A DNA stretch of 37,758 nt, from contig PMBV01000111.1 of the NCBI GenBank assembly GCA_003153055.1, positions 3,132 through 40,889 of the forward strand, written 5' to 3'. A model generated the notes under the pieces. That model ran no database searches. It was not told the origin of the DNA and was given only the letters and a program-made list of their open reading frames with translations. Shown in pieces: positions 8,011 through 15,535 of this stretch. How positions within the stretch are numbered: the stretch's first letter is position 1; each line of letters opens with the position of its first letter. Source of the stretch: Myxococcales bacterium. GTDB lineage: Bacteria > Myxococcota > Myxococcia > Myxococcales > Myxococcaceae. The translations under genes were made by a program, and so were the position numbers.

Positions 8011-8099
8011 GCGCGGCGCGAAGTCTGGACACACTCGATGAAGGCTTCAGGCGGCCTTCGGGGCGTTTCAGAATAGAGCGCTTCCGGGGTGCCCGTCGT

Positions 8100-8114
8100 G
8101 TGTCAGGTTGACAC
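8100..8114. promoter_or_regulatory. Perfect dyad GTGTCA-GGT-TGACAC, probable activator site
   Basis: A perfect 6-bp inverted repeat with a 3-bp centre lies about 98 bp upstream of the -24 element. That is the usual distance for an enhancer bound by an NtrC-type activator. It is in the short gap between the response-regulator stop (8147) and the promoter. Binding by the regulator encoded at 8147-9514 is inferred. Confidence 0.5.
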
Positions 8115-8146
8115 GCTCGGGCGGTCGGGCGCGCCGGGCAGGCCGT

Positions 8147-9514
8147 TCAGACTTCTGGCTTGATGCCGTACTCGCGCAGCTTCCGCCAGAGGGTGCTGCG
8201 CCCGATGCCGAGCTCCTCCGCGGCCCGCGCTTGGTTCCAGCCGAGCTCGTAGAGGGTGGCGAGGATGTGAGCCTTCTCAACCTCGCCGAGTGACCGACTT
8301 CGATGAGCCCTGGTGCCGGTCTCCGTCTTGCCTCGAAGCGCGGGGGGGAGGTCATCGGGCACGATGCGATCGCCGCTCGCGAGGATGACGGCGCGCTCGA
8401 TGGCCTTCTCGAGCTCGCGGACGTTGCCCGGCCAGCCGTAGCGAAGGAGGAGGTCTGTCGCTTCGGGGGAGAGGCCGGTGACGTTCTTGGCCATGCGATC
8501 GGCGAAGGGCCGGAGGAAAGCCAGGGCGAGGGGGATGATGTCCTCGGTGCGCTCGCGCAGGGGCGGGAGGGTGATGACGATGCCGTTGAGGCGATAGAAG
8601 AGGTCCTCGCGGAACGTCCGCTCCTTCACCCGGGCCTCCAGGTCTCGGTTGGTCGCGGCGACCACTCGGATGTCTATCTTGATGGGCGTCACGGTGCCGA
8701 CGGGGCGAATCGTTTGCTCCTGGAGGACCCGGAGCAGCTTCACCTGGAGCGAAGCGGGCAGATCGCCGATCTCGTCGAGAAAGACGGTGCCGCCATCAGC
8801 CTCGTGGAAGAGGCCGCGCCTGGCCGTGTCGGCCCCGGTGAAGGCGCCCTTCGCGTGGCCGAACAGCTCGGATTCGAGGAGCGCCTCTGGGAGCGTGCCG
8901 CAGTCGATGGCGACGAAAGGACGCTGGGCGCGACCGCTCCGCAGGTGGATCATCCGCGCAATGAGCTCCTTGCCCGTCCCGGTCTCGCCCAGCACGAGGA
9001 TCGACGCCTCGGAGGGGGCGACTCGTCTGACGAGTTCCAGCACCTGCCCCATGGCGGGACCCTTGGCGATGAACCGCGCGAGACCCATCTCGTCCTCGAG
9101 CTTGGCTCGGAGGCGCTCGACTTCACGGACGAGCATGCGGCGCTCCATGGCGTTCCGGACGACGAGGAGCAGCTCGTCTGGCTCGAACGGCTTGGACAGG
9201 TAGTCAAAGGCGCCGAGCTTCACCGCCTCGACGGCCGAGGCGATGCTTCCGAAGGCGGTGAGGAGCACCACCTCGGTGTCGGGGTACTTTCGCTTGATGG
9301 CCCGAAGGACCTCGAGCCCGTCCTCGGGCTGCGCCAGGCGGAGGTCGGTGATGACGAGGTCGGCGGGCTCCTGGTCGAGGTGCGCGAGGGCGGCCGAGAG
9401 CCCGTCTGCCTCGCGCACGGTGAGGCCCTCCCCGCGCAGCAGCATCCCCACGGTGACACGGATGGATCGCTCGTCGTCCACCACCAGGACCGAGCCGCTC
9501 AGCGTCGTGGTCAT
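8147..9514 (-). CDS. NtrC-type sigma-54 response regulator
   Basis: A 455-residue regulator with the full three-domain layout. Residues about 7-120 are a receiver domain (VVDDE acidic pair, phosphoacceptor D57 in ITDLRL, T86, K108 in SKPF). Residues about 145-375 are an AAA+ domain (Walker A GETGTGKE near 176-183, the sigma-54 contact loop GAFTGA at 223-228, Walker B VFLDEIGDL, arginine-finger region FREDLFYRLN). The C-terminus has a Fis-type helix-turn-helix (ARAAEELGIGRSTLWRKLREYG). Its ATG overlaps the histidine-kinase stop by 4 bp, so the two are a cognate pair. It is expected to activate the sigma-54 promoter at 7995-8010. The arrangement with a kinase and a solo PhnD-like protein resembles AioXSR/ArxXSR of arsenite oxidisers. 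Confidence 0.93.
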   Translation of the reverse strand: MTTTLSGSVLVVDDERSIRVTVGMLLRGEGLTVREADGLSAALAHLDQEPADLVITDLRLAQPEDGLEVLRAIKRKYPDTEVVLLTAFGSIASAVEAVKLGAFDYLSKPFEPDELLLVVRNAMERRMLVREVERLRAKLEDEMGLARFIAKGPAMGQVLELVRRVAPSEASILVLGETGTGKELIARMIHLRSGRAQRPFVAIDCGTLPEALLESELFGHAKGAFTGADTARRGLFHEADGGTVFLDEIGDLPASLQVKLLRVLQEQTIRPVGTVTPIKIDIRVVAATNRDLEARVKERTFREDLFYRLNGIVITLPPLRERTEDIIPLALAFLRPFADRMAKNVTGLSPEATDLLLRYGWPGNVRELEKAIERAVILASGDRIVPDDLPPALRGKTETGTRAHRSRSLGEVEKAHILATLYELGWNQARAAEELGIGRSTLWRKLREYGIKPEV

Positions 9515-11019
9515 GTGATGGCGGTCTTTCCCTGCATCGGGTCGTCGGGAGGTGCCGGCAGGCTCAGGCACATCCGCGTTCCCACTCCCGGTCGACTCGA
9601 GACCTCGATGGCGCCGCCATGGGCTGTGACGATGCGGTGGGCGATGGCGAGACCCAGCCCGGAGCCGTTTGGCTTGGTGGTGAAGAAGGGCTCGAAGAGA
9701 TGCGACTGCCGCTCGGGTGGGAGACCGGGGCCCTCGTCGGCGATCTCCACGGCGATGAGGTCATCTCGTCGAGACACCTCGACGAGCACGCGGCCATGTG
9801 GGGGCGTGGCTTCGAGCGCGTTCCGGAGCAGGTTCCACAACGCCTGTCGGACCTGGTCGCGATCCATCTCACACGCGAGGTCGTCCAGACCGGGAGCGGC
9901 CACGAGCCTCTTGTCGCGGGCGAGCTCGTCGAGGCTGAGGGACTCCAGGAGCTCGGCCAGCAGGCCGGTCATCGAGCACGACTGCCGAGCGGGTGGACGA
10001 GGACAGGCGAAGAGGAGGAAATCGGAGAGGATGCGGTTGAGGCGTTGGGTCTCCTCGGCGATGACCGTCGCGAGCCGCTCGGGGTCGTAGCTCGCGGCCT
10101 GCGGGGCACGAGAGGAGAGCATGCGCGCCGCGGCGAGGACGGCCCCCAGGGGGTTGCGGAGCTCGTGGGCGAGGAACCCGGCGCATTCGCCGACCGACGC
10201 GAGACGTTCACTGTGGATGACGCGCACCTGGGCCTCCTGGGCCTCTCGCTGGCTGTCCCGGAGCCGCCGCGCCATGAAGTTGAACCGGTCGGCGAGGGCG
10301 CCGATCTCGTCCTTCTCTTTGGTGGAGACCGCTGGCAGCTCTTCGAGGTGACCCGCGGCGATGCGGTCGGCGGCGCGGCCGAGGTCCTGGAGCGGGCGGG
10401 TCATCCTGCGGGAGATGACGTAGCCGAAGCAGGCGCCCAGGAGCGCGAGCACGACGCCGAGCACGATGATCTCGACGGTGATGCGGTGAATGGTCGCCTC
10501 GAGCTGCCTCAGAGAGATGCCGACACGCGCCGTGCCAATCCGCTGGCCGTCGAGGCTCACCGGCGCCGCGAAGTGGTGGGTGACCCCTTGAGATCCACCC
10601 GTCGCCCACCAAGTGGTGCCGGGGTTGGAGGCGTCCTCGCTGAGGTGCTCGGCGCCGGAGAGAGGCTCCCCGATGGCGTGCTGGGCCGGGTCGGAGTGGG
10701 CCAGGACCAGCCCGTTGGCATCGACCACCGCGGCGTATTCCAACCGATGGGTCCCTGCCTTTCCGGCTCCGGCAACGTCGCGGACGACCTTGTAGAGGCC
10801 CCAGAGGTTCTCTTCGAGCACCAGCTGGGTGCTGAGCCGGGCGAGGTTCTGCGCGACATCGGTACCCCTGTCGCGAAGCTCGTGCTCGAGCGCGGCGCGG
10901 CTCCGCACGAGGACGGCGAGGCTGACCAGCGCGACGACCAGTGCAATGACGGCCGAGAAGGTCACCGAGAGCTTGGCGCCGAGCGTCCAACGTCGCGGAC
11001 CGAACAGGTCAACGCTCAA
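9511..11019 (-). CDS. Membrane sensor histidine kinase
   Basis: A 502-residue kinase. Helix one is at about residues 15-38. An extracytoplasmic sensor domain at about 39-178 is of single-Cache appearance (LEYAAVVDANGLVLAHSDP, then RIGTARVGISL). Helix two is at about 180-203. A HAMP linker follows (RRMTRPLQDLGRAADRIAAG), then the HisKA box with H285 in FLAHELRNPL. The ATPase domain has the N box NLLRNALEA near 396-404, the G1 box DEGPGLP and FFTTKPNGSGLGLAI. The start is TTG at 11019, which overlaps the TGA of the periplasmic protein gene by 4 bp; the end overlaps the response regulator. It probably works with the PhnD-like protein as ligand receptor, as in AioS/ArxS-type systems, but the ligand is not known. 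Confidence 0.9.
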   Translation of the reverse strand: MSVDLFGPRRWTLGAKLSVTFSAVIALVVALVSLAVLVRSRAALEHELRDRGTDVAQNLARLSTQLVLEENLWGLYKVVRDVAGAGKAGTHRLEYAAVVDANGLVLAHSDPAQHAIGEPLSGAEHLSEDASNPGTTWWATGGSQGVTHHFAAPVSLDGQRIGTARVGISLRQLEATIHRITVEIIVLGVVLALLGACFGYVISRRMTRPLQDLGRAADRIAAGHLEELPAVSTKEKDEIGALADRFNFMARRLRDSQREAQEAQVRVIHSERLASVGECAGFLAHELRNPLGAVLAAARMLSSRAPQAASYDPERLATVIAEETQRLNRILSDFLLFACPRPPARQSCSMTGLLAELLESLSLDELARDKRLVAAPGLDDLACEMDRDQVRQALWNLLRNALEATPPHGRVLVEVSRRDDLIAVEIADEGPGLPPERQSHLFEPFFTTKPNGSGLGLAIAHRIVTAHGGAIEVSSRPGVGTRMCLSLPAPPDDPMQGKTAIT

Positions 11020-11918
11020 GGGGACGGCGTCCCACGGCGCGACTGGCCTGCGCCATATCGCTCACTCACGATTCGGCGCATCTCCCTGATGCCGTCGAAG
11101 CTGGCGTCGTCCACCGCGACGAAACGACGGATCCGCATCGCCGCAAGCAGGGCGATCCCACGCGGGTCGTGTTCCATCTCGAGGAGCAGGGTCCGAAGGC
11201 GCCGCTTGTCCTCATCCGGAAGTCCGGGGCGGACGACCACTGGGGGAGCAGGGTACTCGGAGGAGCGGTGGATGATTCGGGTGCGAGCGACGAGCTCCGG
11301 GCGGCTCTTGGCGAGGTGATCGTAGACGTAGCTGTCCACGCTCGCGCCGTCGACGAGCTTCACGGCGACCGCCTCGACGCTCTCGGTGTGGCTGTAGGTG
11401 AAGATGGTGCGCTTGAAGAACGCCTCGGGGGTCGATTTCATCTGCACCAGCGCATGAACCGGTACCAGCCACCCGGAGTTCGAGAGCGGGTCAGAAAACG
11501 CAAAGCGCTTCCCACGCAGGTGCTCGAGCTCGTGGTCGGGGCTGCTCTGAGGGACGATGACGTACGCGAAGTACACCGGGGCGTCGTCGACGACGGGCGC
11601 CGCGAGGAGCTCGAGGCCGAAGCGGTCGTGGTCGATGACGTAGGGGAGGCCGCAGGTGAAGGCGACGTCGACCTGAGCGTGCTCGAGGAGATCGCTGACC
11701 TCCTTGTACGAGCGCCGCTGCACGAGGCTCGTCGGGACCCCGAGCTTCTCTCCGATGTAGGCGACCAGATGCCGGTTGAGGTCGAGGTTCTCCTCGAGCA
11801 CGACCGGGGTGATGGCCACTCGGAGCGCCTTCGGCTCCTCGGCCGCCAGGGCCCCCGAGCCAAGCATCGCGGCGGAGACCACGAGGAGCAGCCTCTGAGT
11901 GATGTCTCGTAGCTTCAT
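11016..11918 (-). CDS. Solo PhnD-family periplasmic binding protein (AioX/ArxX-like sensor)
   Basis: A 300-residue exported binding protein of the phosphate/phosphonate PhnD family. It has a cleavable signal at about 1-25 (LLLVVSAAMLGSGALA), then ALRVAITPVV, the first ligand-loop strand, VDVAFTCGLPYV with a cysteine at C89, RFAFSDPLSNSGWLVP at the hinge, and VDGASVDSYVYDHLA. No ABC transporter genes follow; instead it is translationally coupled to a histidine kinase and sigma-54 regulator. In AioXSR and ArxXSR systems such a solo protein reports arsenite to the kinase, and an AioX cysteine has been reported to be important. Whether C89 is equivalent needs alignment. TtrS/ThsS-type sensors carry a fused PhnD-like domain for sulfur oxyanions, so that reading is also possible. 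A GTG at 11957 is an alternative start. Confidence 0.82.
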   Translation of the reverse strand: MKLRDITQRLLLVVSAAMLGSGALAAEEPKALRVAITPVVLEENLDLNRHLVAYIGEKLGVPTSLVQRRSYKEVSDLLEHAQVDVAFTCGLPYVIDHDRFGLELLAAPVVDDAPVYFAYVIVPQSSPDHELEHLRGKRFAFSDPLSNSGWLVPVHALVQMKSTPEAFFKRTIFTYSHTESVEAVAVKLVDGASVDSYVYDHLAKSRPELVARTRIIHRSSEYPAPPVVVRPGLPDEDKRRLRTLLLEMEHDPRGIALLAAMRIRRFVAVDDASFDGIREMRRIVSERYGAGQSRRGTPSP

Positions 11919-11952
11919 GGCCCGTGGAGCCCTGCTTCTCGACCTCCAGGCT

Positions 11953-11965
11953 CTCACAGTGTGAG
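11953..11965. promoter_or_regulatory. Perfect palindrome CTCACA-G-TGTGAG
   Basis: A 13-bp palindrome with a one-base centre lies 35 bp upstream of the ATG of the PhnD-like sensor gene, in the spacer facing the GH5 gene. It could be an operator for the sensor operon. No matching regulator can be assigned. Confidence 0.25.
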
Positions 11966-12074
11966 CTGCGGGTCGAATGCGCCCTCAAGGTATCAAGTTC
12001 TCGACGGGTCGCGTCGAATGCTTTCGAAGAGGGCGACTCCCATCCAGTTGATCTCCGAGGCGGCGACCAGGTCA

Positions 12075-12092
12075 GATTGCCTGATGGCAATC
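12075..12092. repeat. Perfect inverted repeat GATTGCC-TGAT-GGCAATC
   Basis: A 7-bp perfect stem with a 4-base loop lies in the 288-bp spacer between the divergent PhnD-like (11918, minus) and GH5 (12207, plus) genes. There is no T-tract on either side that would make it a classical terminator. It may be an operator for one of the two genes. The rest of this spacer holds the palindrome at 11953 and nothing else I recognise. Confidence 0.35.
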
Positions 12093-12206
12093 AAGCAATC
12101 GAGCACCCTTTGAATGTAGCTGGCATGGGCCTCACCAGCCGGTCGGTGCGCATGCGCTGTCTACTCCGCGATTCATCGGGGCACGCGACCGGAGTACGAG
12201 CCCAGG

Positions 12207-14087
12207 GTGCTCCGAGTCGCGGGAAGAGACTTCGTCGACGAGCAGGGACGCCGGCTGGTACTCCGGGGGGTGAACCTCGGCGGCAGCTCGAAGGTGCCCC
12301 GGGTGCCAGACGGTGCGTCGTGGCGTCGAGAGAGCTTCTTCGAGCACCGCTCGGTGAGCTTCGTGAATCGCCCCTTTTCTCTCGAGGACGCCGACGAGCA
12401 CTTCCGCCGGCTGTCACGATGGGGCCTCACCACGCTGCGGTGGGTGACGACCTGGGAGGCCGTGGAGCACGAGGGCCCCGGGCGGTACGACCAGGGCTAC
12501 CTCGACTTCCTCGAGGCGATTCTCCGCCGGGCCGGCGAGCACGGCTTCACCGTCTTCGTCGACTTCCATCAAGACACCTGGAGCCGCTTCTCGGGAGGCG
12601 ACGGGGCTCCCGGCTGGACCTTGGAGTCCGCGGGCTTCGAGCTGGAGCACCTCCACGAGACGGGGGCCGCCTTCCTTCACTGCCAGCACGAAGGCCCGCT
12701 GCCCAAGATGATCTGGCCCTCCAACGACGGGAAGCTGGCGGCGGCCACCATGTTCACGCTGTTCTTCGGTGGCGATGCGTTCGCGCCTTCGCTGAAGGTC
12801 GACGGCGTCGGGGTCCAGCGCTTCCTCCAGACTCGCTTCCTCGACATGGTGGAAGAGGTCGCTCGCCGACTCCGGCACGTGAGCTGTGTCGCGGGCTACG
12901 ACGTGCTCAACGAGCCCTCCACCGGGTACATCGGGGCCGAGGACCTCACCGTGCCGCTCAGTCGCGTGAAGGTGGGGCCGCTGCCTTCCCCGCTCGAGTC
13001 GATGGCACTGGGCGAGGGCCGGCCGCTGCGGGTCGGCTGGTGGGCGCACGGGCTCCTCGGGGCTCGCATCACTCGACAGGTCGAGCTCAACCCCAGGGGC
13101 CTCCGCGCGTGGAGATCAGGCGCAGGGTGCCCGTGGCGCGCCCACGGCGTGTGGGACGAAGACGCCCAAGGGAGACCGCGGCTGCTCGCCCCTGACTACT
13201 TCCGTACTCGGCACGGTGAGCCCGTCGATTGGGCGGAGGACTTCTACCGGCCCTTCGTGAAGGCTGCGCTCGAGAGAATTCGCTCGGTGGACAGCCGCGC
13301 CATCGTGCTGGTGGAGGGTGAGGCTCAGCGCCCGAGCCCTCGGTGGGCACCGGCCGACGGCGCCGACGTGGCCTACGCGCCGCACTGGTACGACGGCGCG
13401 GTGCTGTTCTTGAAAGACTTTCACCCCTTCCTCGGAGCCGACTTCTTCACCGAGAAGCCGGTGTTCTGGCCTGGGCGTATCCGGCGCAGCTACCGAGCCC
13501 AGCTCGAGCGCCTGGTGGAGGGAGCCGACACGCGAATGGGTGGCGTGCCGGTGCTCCTGGGAGAGGTGGGCGTGCCGTTCGACCTGCGCTCCAAGCGCGC
13601 CTTTCGCACCGGCGACTTCCGCCAGCAGGCCGCCGCGCTCGACCGGAGCCTGACCGCGGTGGAAGACGCCCGGCTGAGCGCGACGGTGTGGAACTACACT
13701 CCAGACAACACCAACGCCCGTGGCGATGGATGGAATGACGAAGACTTGTCTGTCTTCAGCGTCGATCAGCGCCGCGAGCCTAACGAGCTCGACTCGGGCG
13801 GTCGGGCCCTCGACGCGCTGGTACGGCCCTACCCTCGAGCCGTGGCGGGGACCATCGTGCGCTACGGCTTCGAGCGTCGGCGACGCCGCTTCGAGCTCGT
13901 CTACCGCCACGACCCCCTCGTGAGCGCCCCCACCGAGGTCTTCGTGCCCGCTCTCCAGTACCCGAGGGGCGTGGCGATCGACTGCTCCGATGGCCGCTTC
14001 GAGCACGACGCCGCGACGCAGACGCTCAAGCTGTGGCCAGACGGAGACCTGGCCGAGCACCGCGTGGTGCTGATGCCTTCACCCTGA
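12207..14087 (+). CDS. GH5 family glycosidase, glucosylceramidase / steryl-glucosidase type
   Basis: A 626-residue glycoside hydrolase family 5 enzyme with a (beta/alpha)8 catalytic domain at about residues 8-470 and a small beta-sandwich C-terminus. Key segments: LVLRGVNLGG at the start of the barrel, FVDFHQDTWSRFSGG, the acid/base E236 in YDVLNEP, H393/Y395 in APHWYDGA, and the nucleophile E453 in LLGEVGVPFD. Insertions between strands and the WNYTPDNTN segment resemble fungal and bacterial GH5_12 beta-glucosylceramidases and ergosteryl-glucosidases rather than cellulases. There is no signal peptide, which also fits an intracellular glycolipid hydrolase. The start is a GTG at 12207 with only a weak ribosome site. 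Convergent with the acetyltransferase gene, 8 bp away. Family is firm; substrate is inferred. Confidence 0.85.
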   Translation: MLRVAGRDFVDEQGRRLVLRGVNLGGSSKVPRVPDGASWRRESFFEHRSVSFVNRPFSLEDADEHFRRLSRWGLTTLRWVTTWEAVEHEGPGRYDQGYLDFLEAILRRAGEHGFTVFVDFHQDTWSRFSGGDGAPGWTLESAGFELEHLHETGAAFLHCQHEGPLPKMIWPSNDGKLAAATMFTLFFGGDAFAPSLKVDGVGVQRFLQTRFLDMVEEVARRLRHVSCVAGYDVLNEPSTGYIGAEDLTVPLSRVKVGPLPSPLESMALGEGRPLRVGWWAHGLLGARITRQVELNPRGLRAWRSGAGCPWRAHGVWDEDAQGRPRLLAPDYFRTRHGEPVDWAEDFYRPFVKAALERIRSVDSRAIVLVEGEAQRPSPRWAPADGADVAYAPHWYDGAVLFLKDFHPFLGADFFTEKPVFWPGRIRRSYRAQLERLVEGADTRMGGVPVLLGEVGVPFDLRSKRAFRTGDFRQQAAALDRSLTAVEDARLSATVWNYTPDNTNARGDGWNDEDLSVFSVDQRREPNELDSGGRALDALVRPYPRAVAGTIVRYGFERRRRRFELVYRHDPLVSAPTEVFVPALQYPRGVAIDCSDGRFEHDAATQTLKLWPDGDLAEHRVVLMPSP

Positions 14088-14095
14088 CGCCGGTC

Positions 14096-14680
14096 TCAGG
14101 CTGCTTGGCCGCAGGCGCTGGCAACGAGCACCTCCGGCAGGCTCGACAGGCCCTCCATGCCGAGGATCGGCGTCGGCGCACCGCACCGCGCGGCGAGCTC
14201 GAGCTGCCAGGTGCCGACGTCGTGCCAATCGCCGAGCTTGAAGCCGACCCGCTGGTAGACACCGATGGCATGGAAGCCCAAGGACTCATGCAGCCCCACG
14301 CTGGCTGCGTTGGGGAGGGTGATGCCCGCGTGGGCCGCGCGGAAGCCCTGCCGCCGGAGGAGCTCGAAGAGTACCGCATAGAGCGCACGACCAACGCCGC
14401 CCCGGCGGTGGCCATCGCGAACGTAGACGCTGACGTCGGAGGACCACTGGTAGGCGGCCCGCTCCCGATGCTTCGAGGCGTAGGCGTAGCCGACCACTCG
14501 AGCCTCGTCGACGCACACGAGCCAGGGCGCATACCGGAGGGTCGAGGTGATGCGGCTCCCCATCTCGGCCTCGCTGGGGACCTCGGTCTCGAAGGACACG
14601 GCGGTGGTGGCCACGAAGGGGCCGTAGATTTCAAGCACGCTGCGTGCATCGGAGGGCATTGCCAGGCGAATCGTTCTCAT
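14096..14680 (-). CDS. GNAT N-acetyltransferase, phosphinothricin-acetyltransferase type
   Basis: A 194-residue GNAT protein with the PAT/Bar/MnaT family pattern: VLEIYGPFVATTAVSFETE, VVGYAYASKHRERAAYQWSS, the acetyl-CoA loop DGHRRGGVGRALY (Q/R-x-x-G-x-G/A variant), TLPNAASVGLHESLGFHAIG and GFKLGDWHDVGTWQL. Relatives acetylate phosphinothricin, methionine sulfoximine or methionine sulfone; the natural substrate here is unknown. ATG 14680 is preferred; a GTG two codons upstream is possible. The last 25 residues, after the fold ends, are unrelated and include a Cys. It stands alone between GH5 and the DTW gene. Confidence 0.85.
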   Translation of the reverse strand: MRTIRLAMPSDARSVLEIYGPFVATTAVSFETEVPSEAEMGSRITSTLRYAPWLVCVDEARVVGYAYASKHRERAAYQWSSDVSVYVRDGHRRGGVGRALYAVLFELLRRQGFRAAHAGITLPNAASVGLHESLGFHAIGVYQRVGFKLGDWHDVGTWQLELAARCGAPTPILGMEGLSSLPEVLVASACGQAA

Positions 14681-14771
14681 GAGCACAGAGGCTGAACGAA
14701 TTCCTCCGATTCAGGTAGCAGATGGAATGCATAGCTTCCATCGAAGTTGTCGATGAAAGCGAGGGCCAGCG

Positions 14772-15287
14772 CTACCGGTGCGAGCCCACGTAGCCGCGCT
14801 GGGCAAGCTGCTGTTGAACCAGCGCCTCGTGCACGGCGCGCAGCCGGGCCGCCACCGCTTCGCCCTCCAGCATGCCGAGCGCCTCGGTCAGAGCCTCGAA
14901 CGACGACATGCCCCCCGGTGGAGCCTCGCGCAGGCTGCGCCGGCCGGCCGGAACTGGAAGCGACCACCTCCGCAGGGCGTGGAGCTGGGGAATCCGCTGC
15001 ATCATCCGCCGAGCCTGGCTCCAGGAGCCGTCCAACACCACCAGCGTCGACGGGCGGACGGTAGCGAGGTCGGGCGGCGGCTCTCCGGGCCACAACAGCC
15101 AGGCCCCTTCGAGGTCGTCGACCTTGAGCGGCACGTCTCGAGCGCCGAACACCCGGAGCTCCAGCGCGGCGAGCACGGCGGCGGCGTGACGACCCGTGTT
15201 GCTCTTCTCGGTCAGCTCCAGCACGTGTTGCAACAGCACGACCCGGGTGCGGGTGAGAAGCGGAGGCTGTGCGGCAGGAGCGACCAT
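14772..15287 (-). CDS. DTW-domain protein (TapT-like tRNA aminocarboxypropyltransferase)
   Basis: A 171-residue protein of the DTW/TapT (SPOUT-related) family. The typical motifs are TRVVLLQHVLELTEKSNTGR near the start, VVLDGSWSQARRMMQR (the D-x-x-W core, here DGSW), a basic stretch RRWSLPVPAGRRSLREAP, and SSFEALTEALGMLE. Known members add the aminocarboxypropyl group of SAM to uridine in tRNA (acp3U). Most family members begin with a Cys-rich zinc-binding segment of about 30 residues. Here no such segment can be found upstream in frame, and the first ATG is at 15287, so this is a short form. Function by family only. Confidence 0.78.
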   Translation of the reverse strand: MVAPAAQPPLLTRTRVVLLQHVLELTEKSNTGRHAAAVLAALELRVFGARDVPLKVDDLEGAWLLWPGEPPPDLATVRPSTLVVLDGSWSQARRMMQRIPQLHALRRWSLPVPAGRRSLREAPPGGMSSFEALTEALGMLEGEAVAARLRAVHEALVQQQLAQRGYVGSHR

Positions 15288-15535
15288 TCGAGCCCGCCAC
15301 GATAGCACCGCGGTCGTGTTCCACTGGCATGAGCGGAGGAGGTCGCCGCGTTCTCCCCAATGTGCAGGACGGTGCGAGCTTGCCTTGAAGTGCGAGGGTG
15401 GGGCCGGTGCCGACCCACCGAGGCGGTCTGGCCAGCGCCTCTGATCGCACGTCCTGACCCGGCGGCGCCTCGGCTGACGCTGATGGACGCGCCATGAGCC
15501 TGGCACCTGCGGAATACTCCTCGATGGGAGACTCG

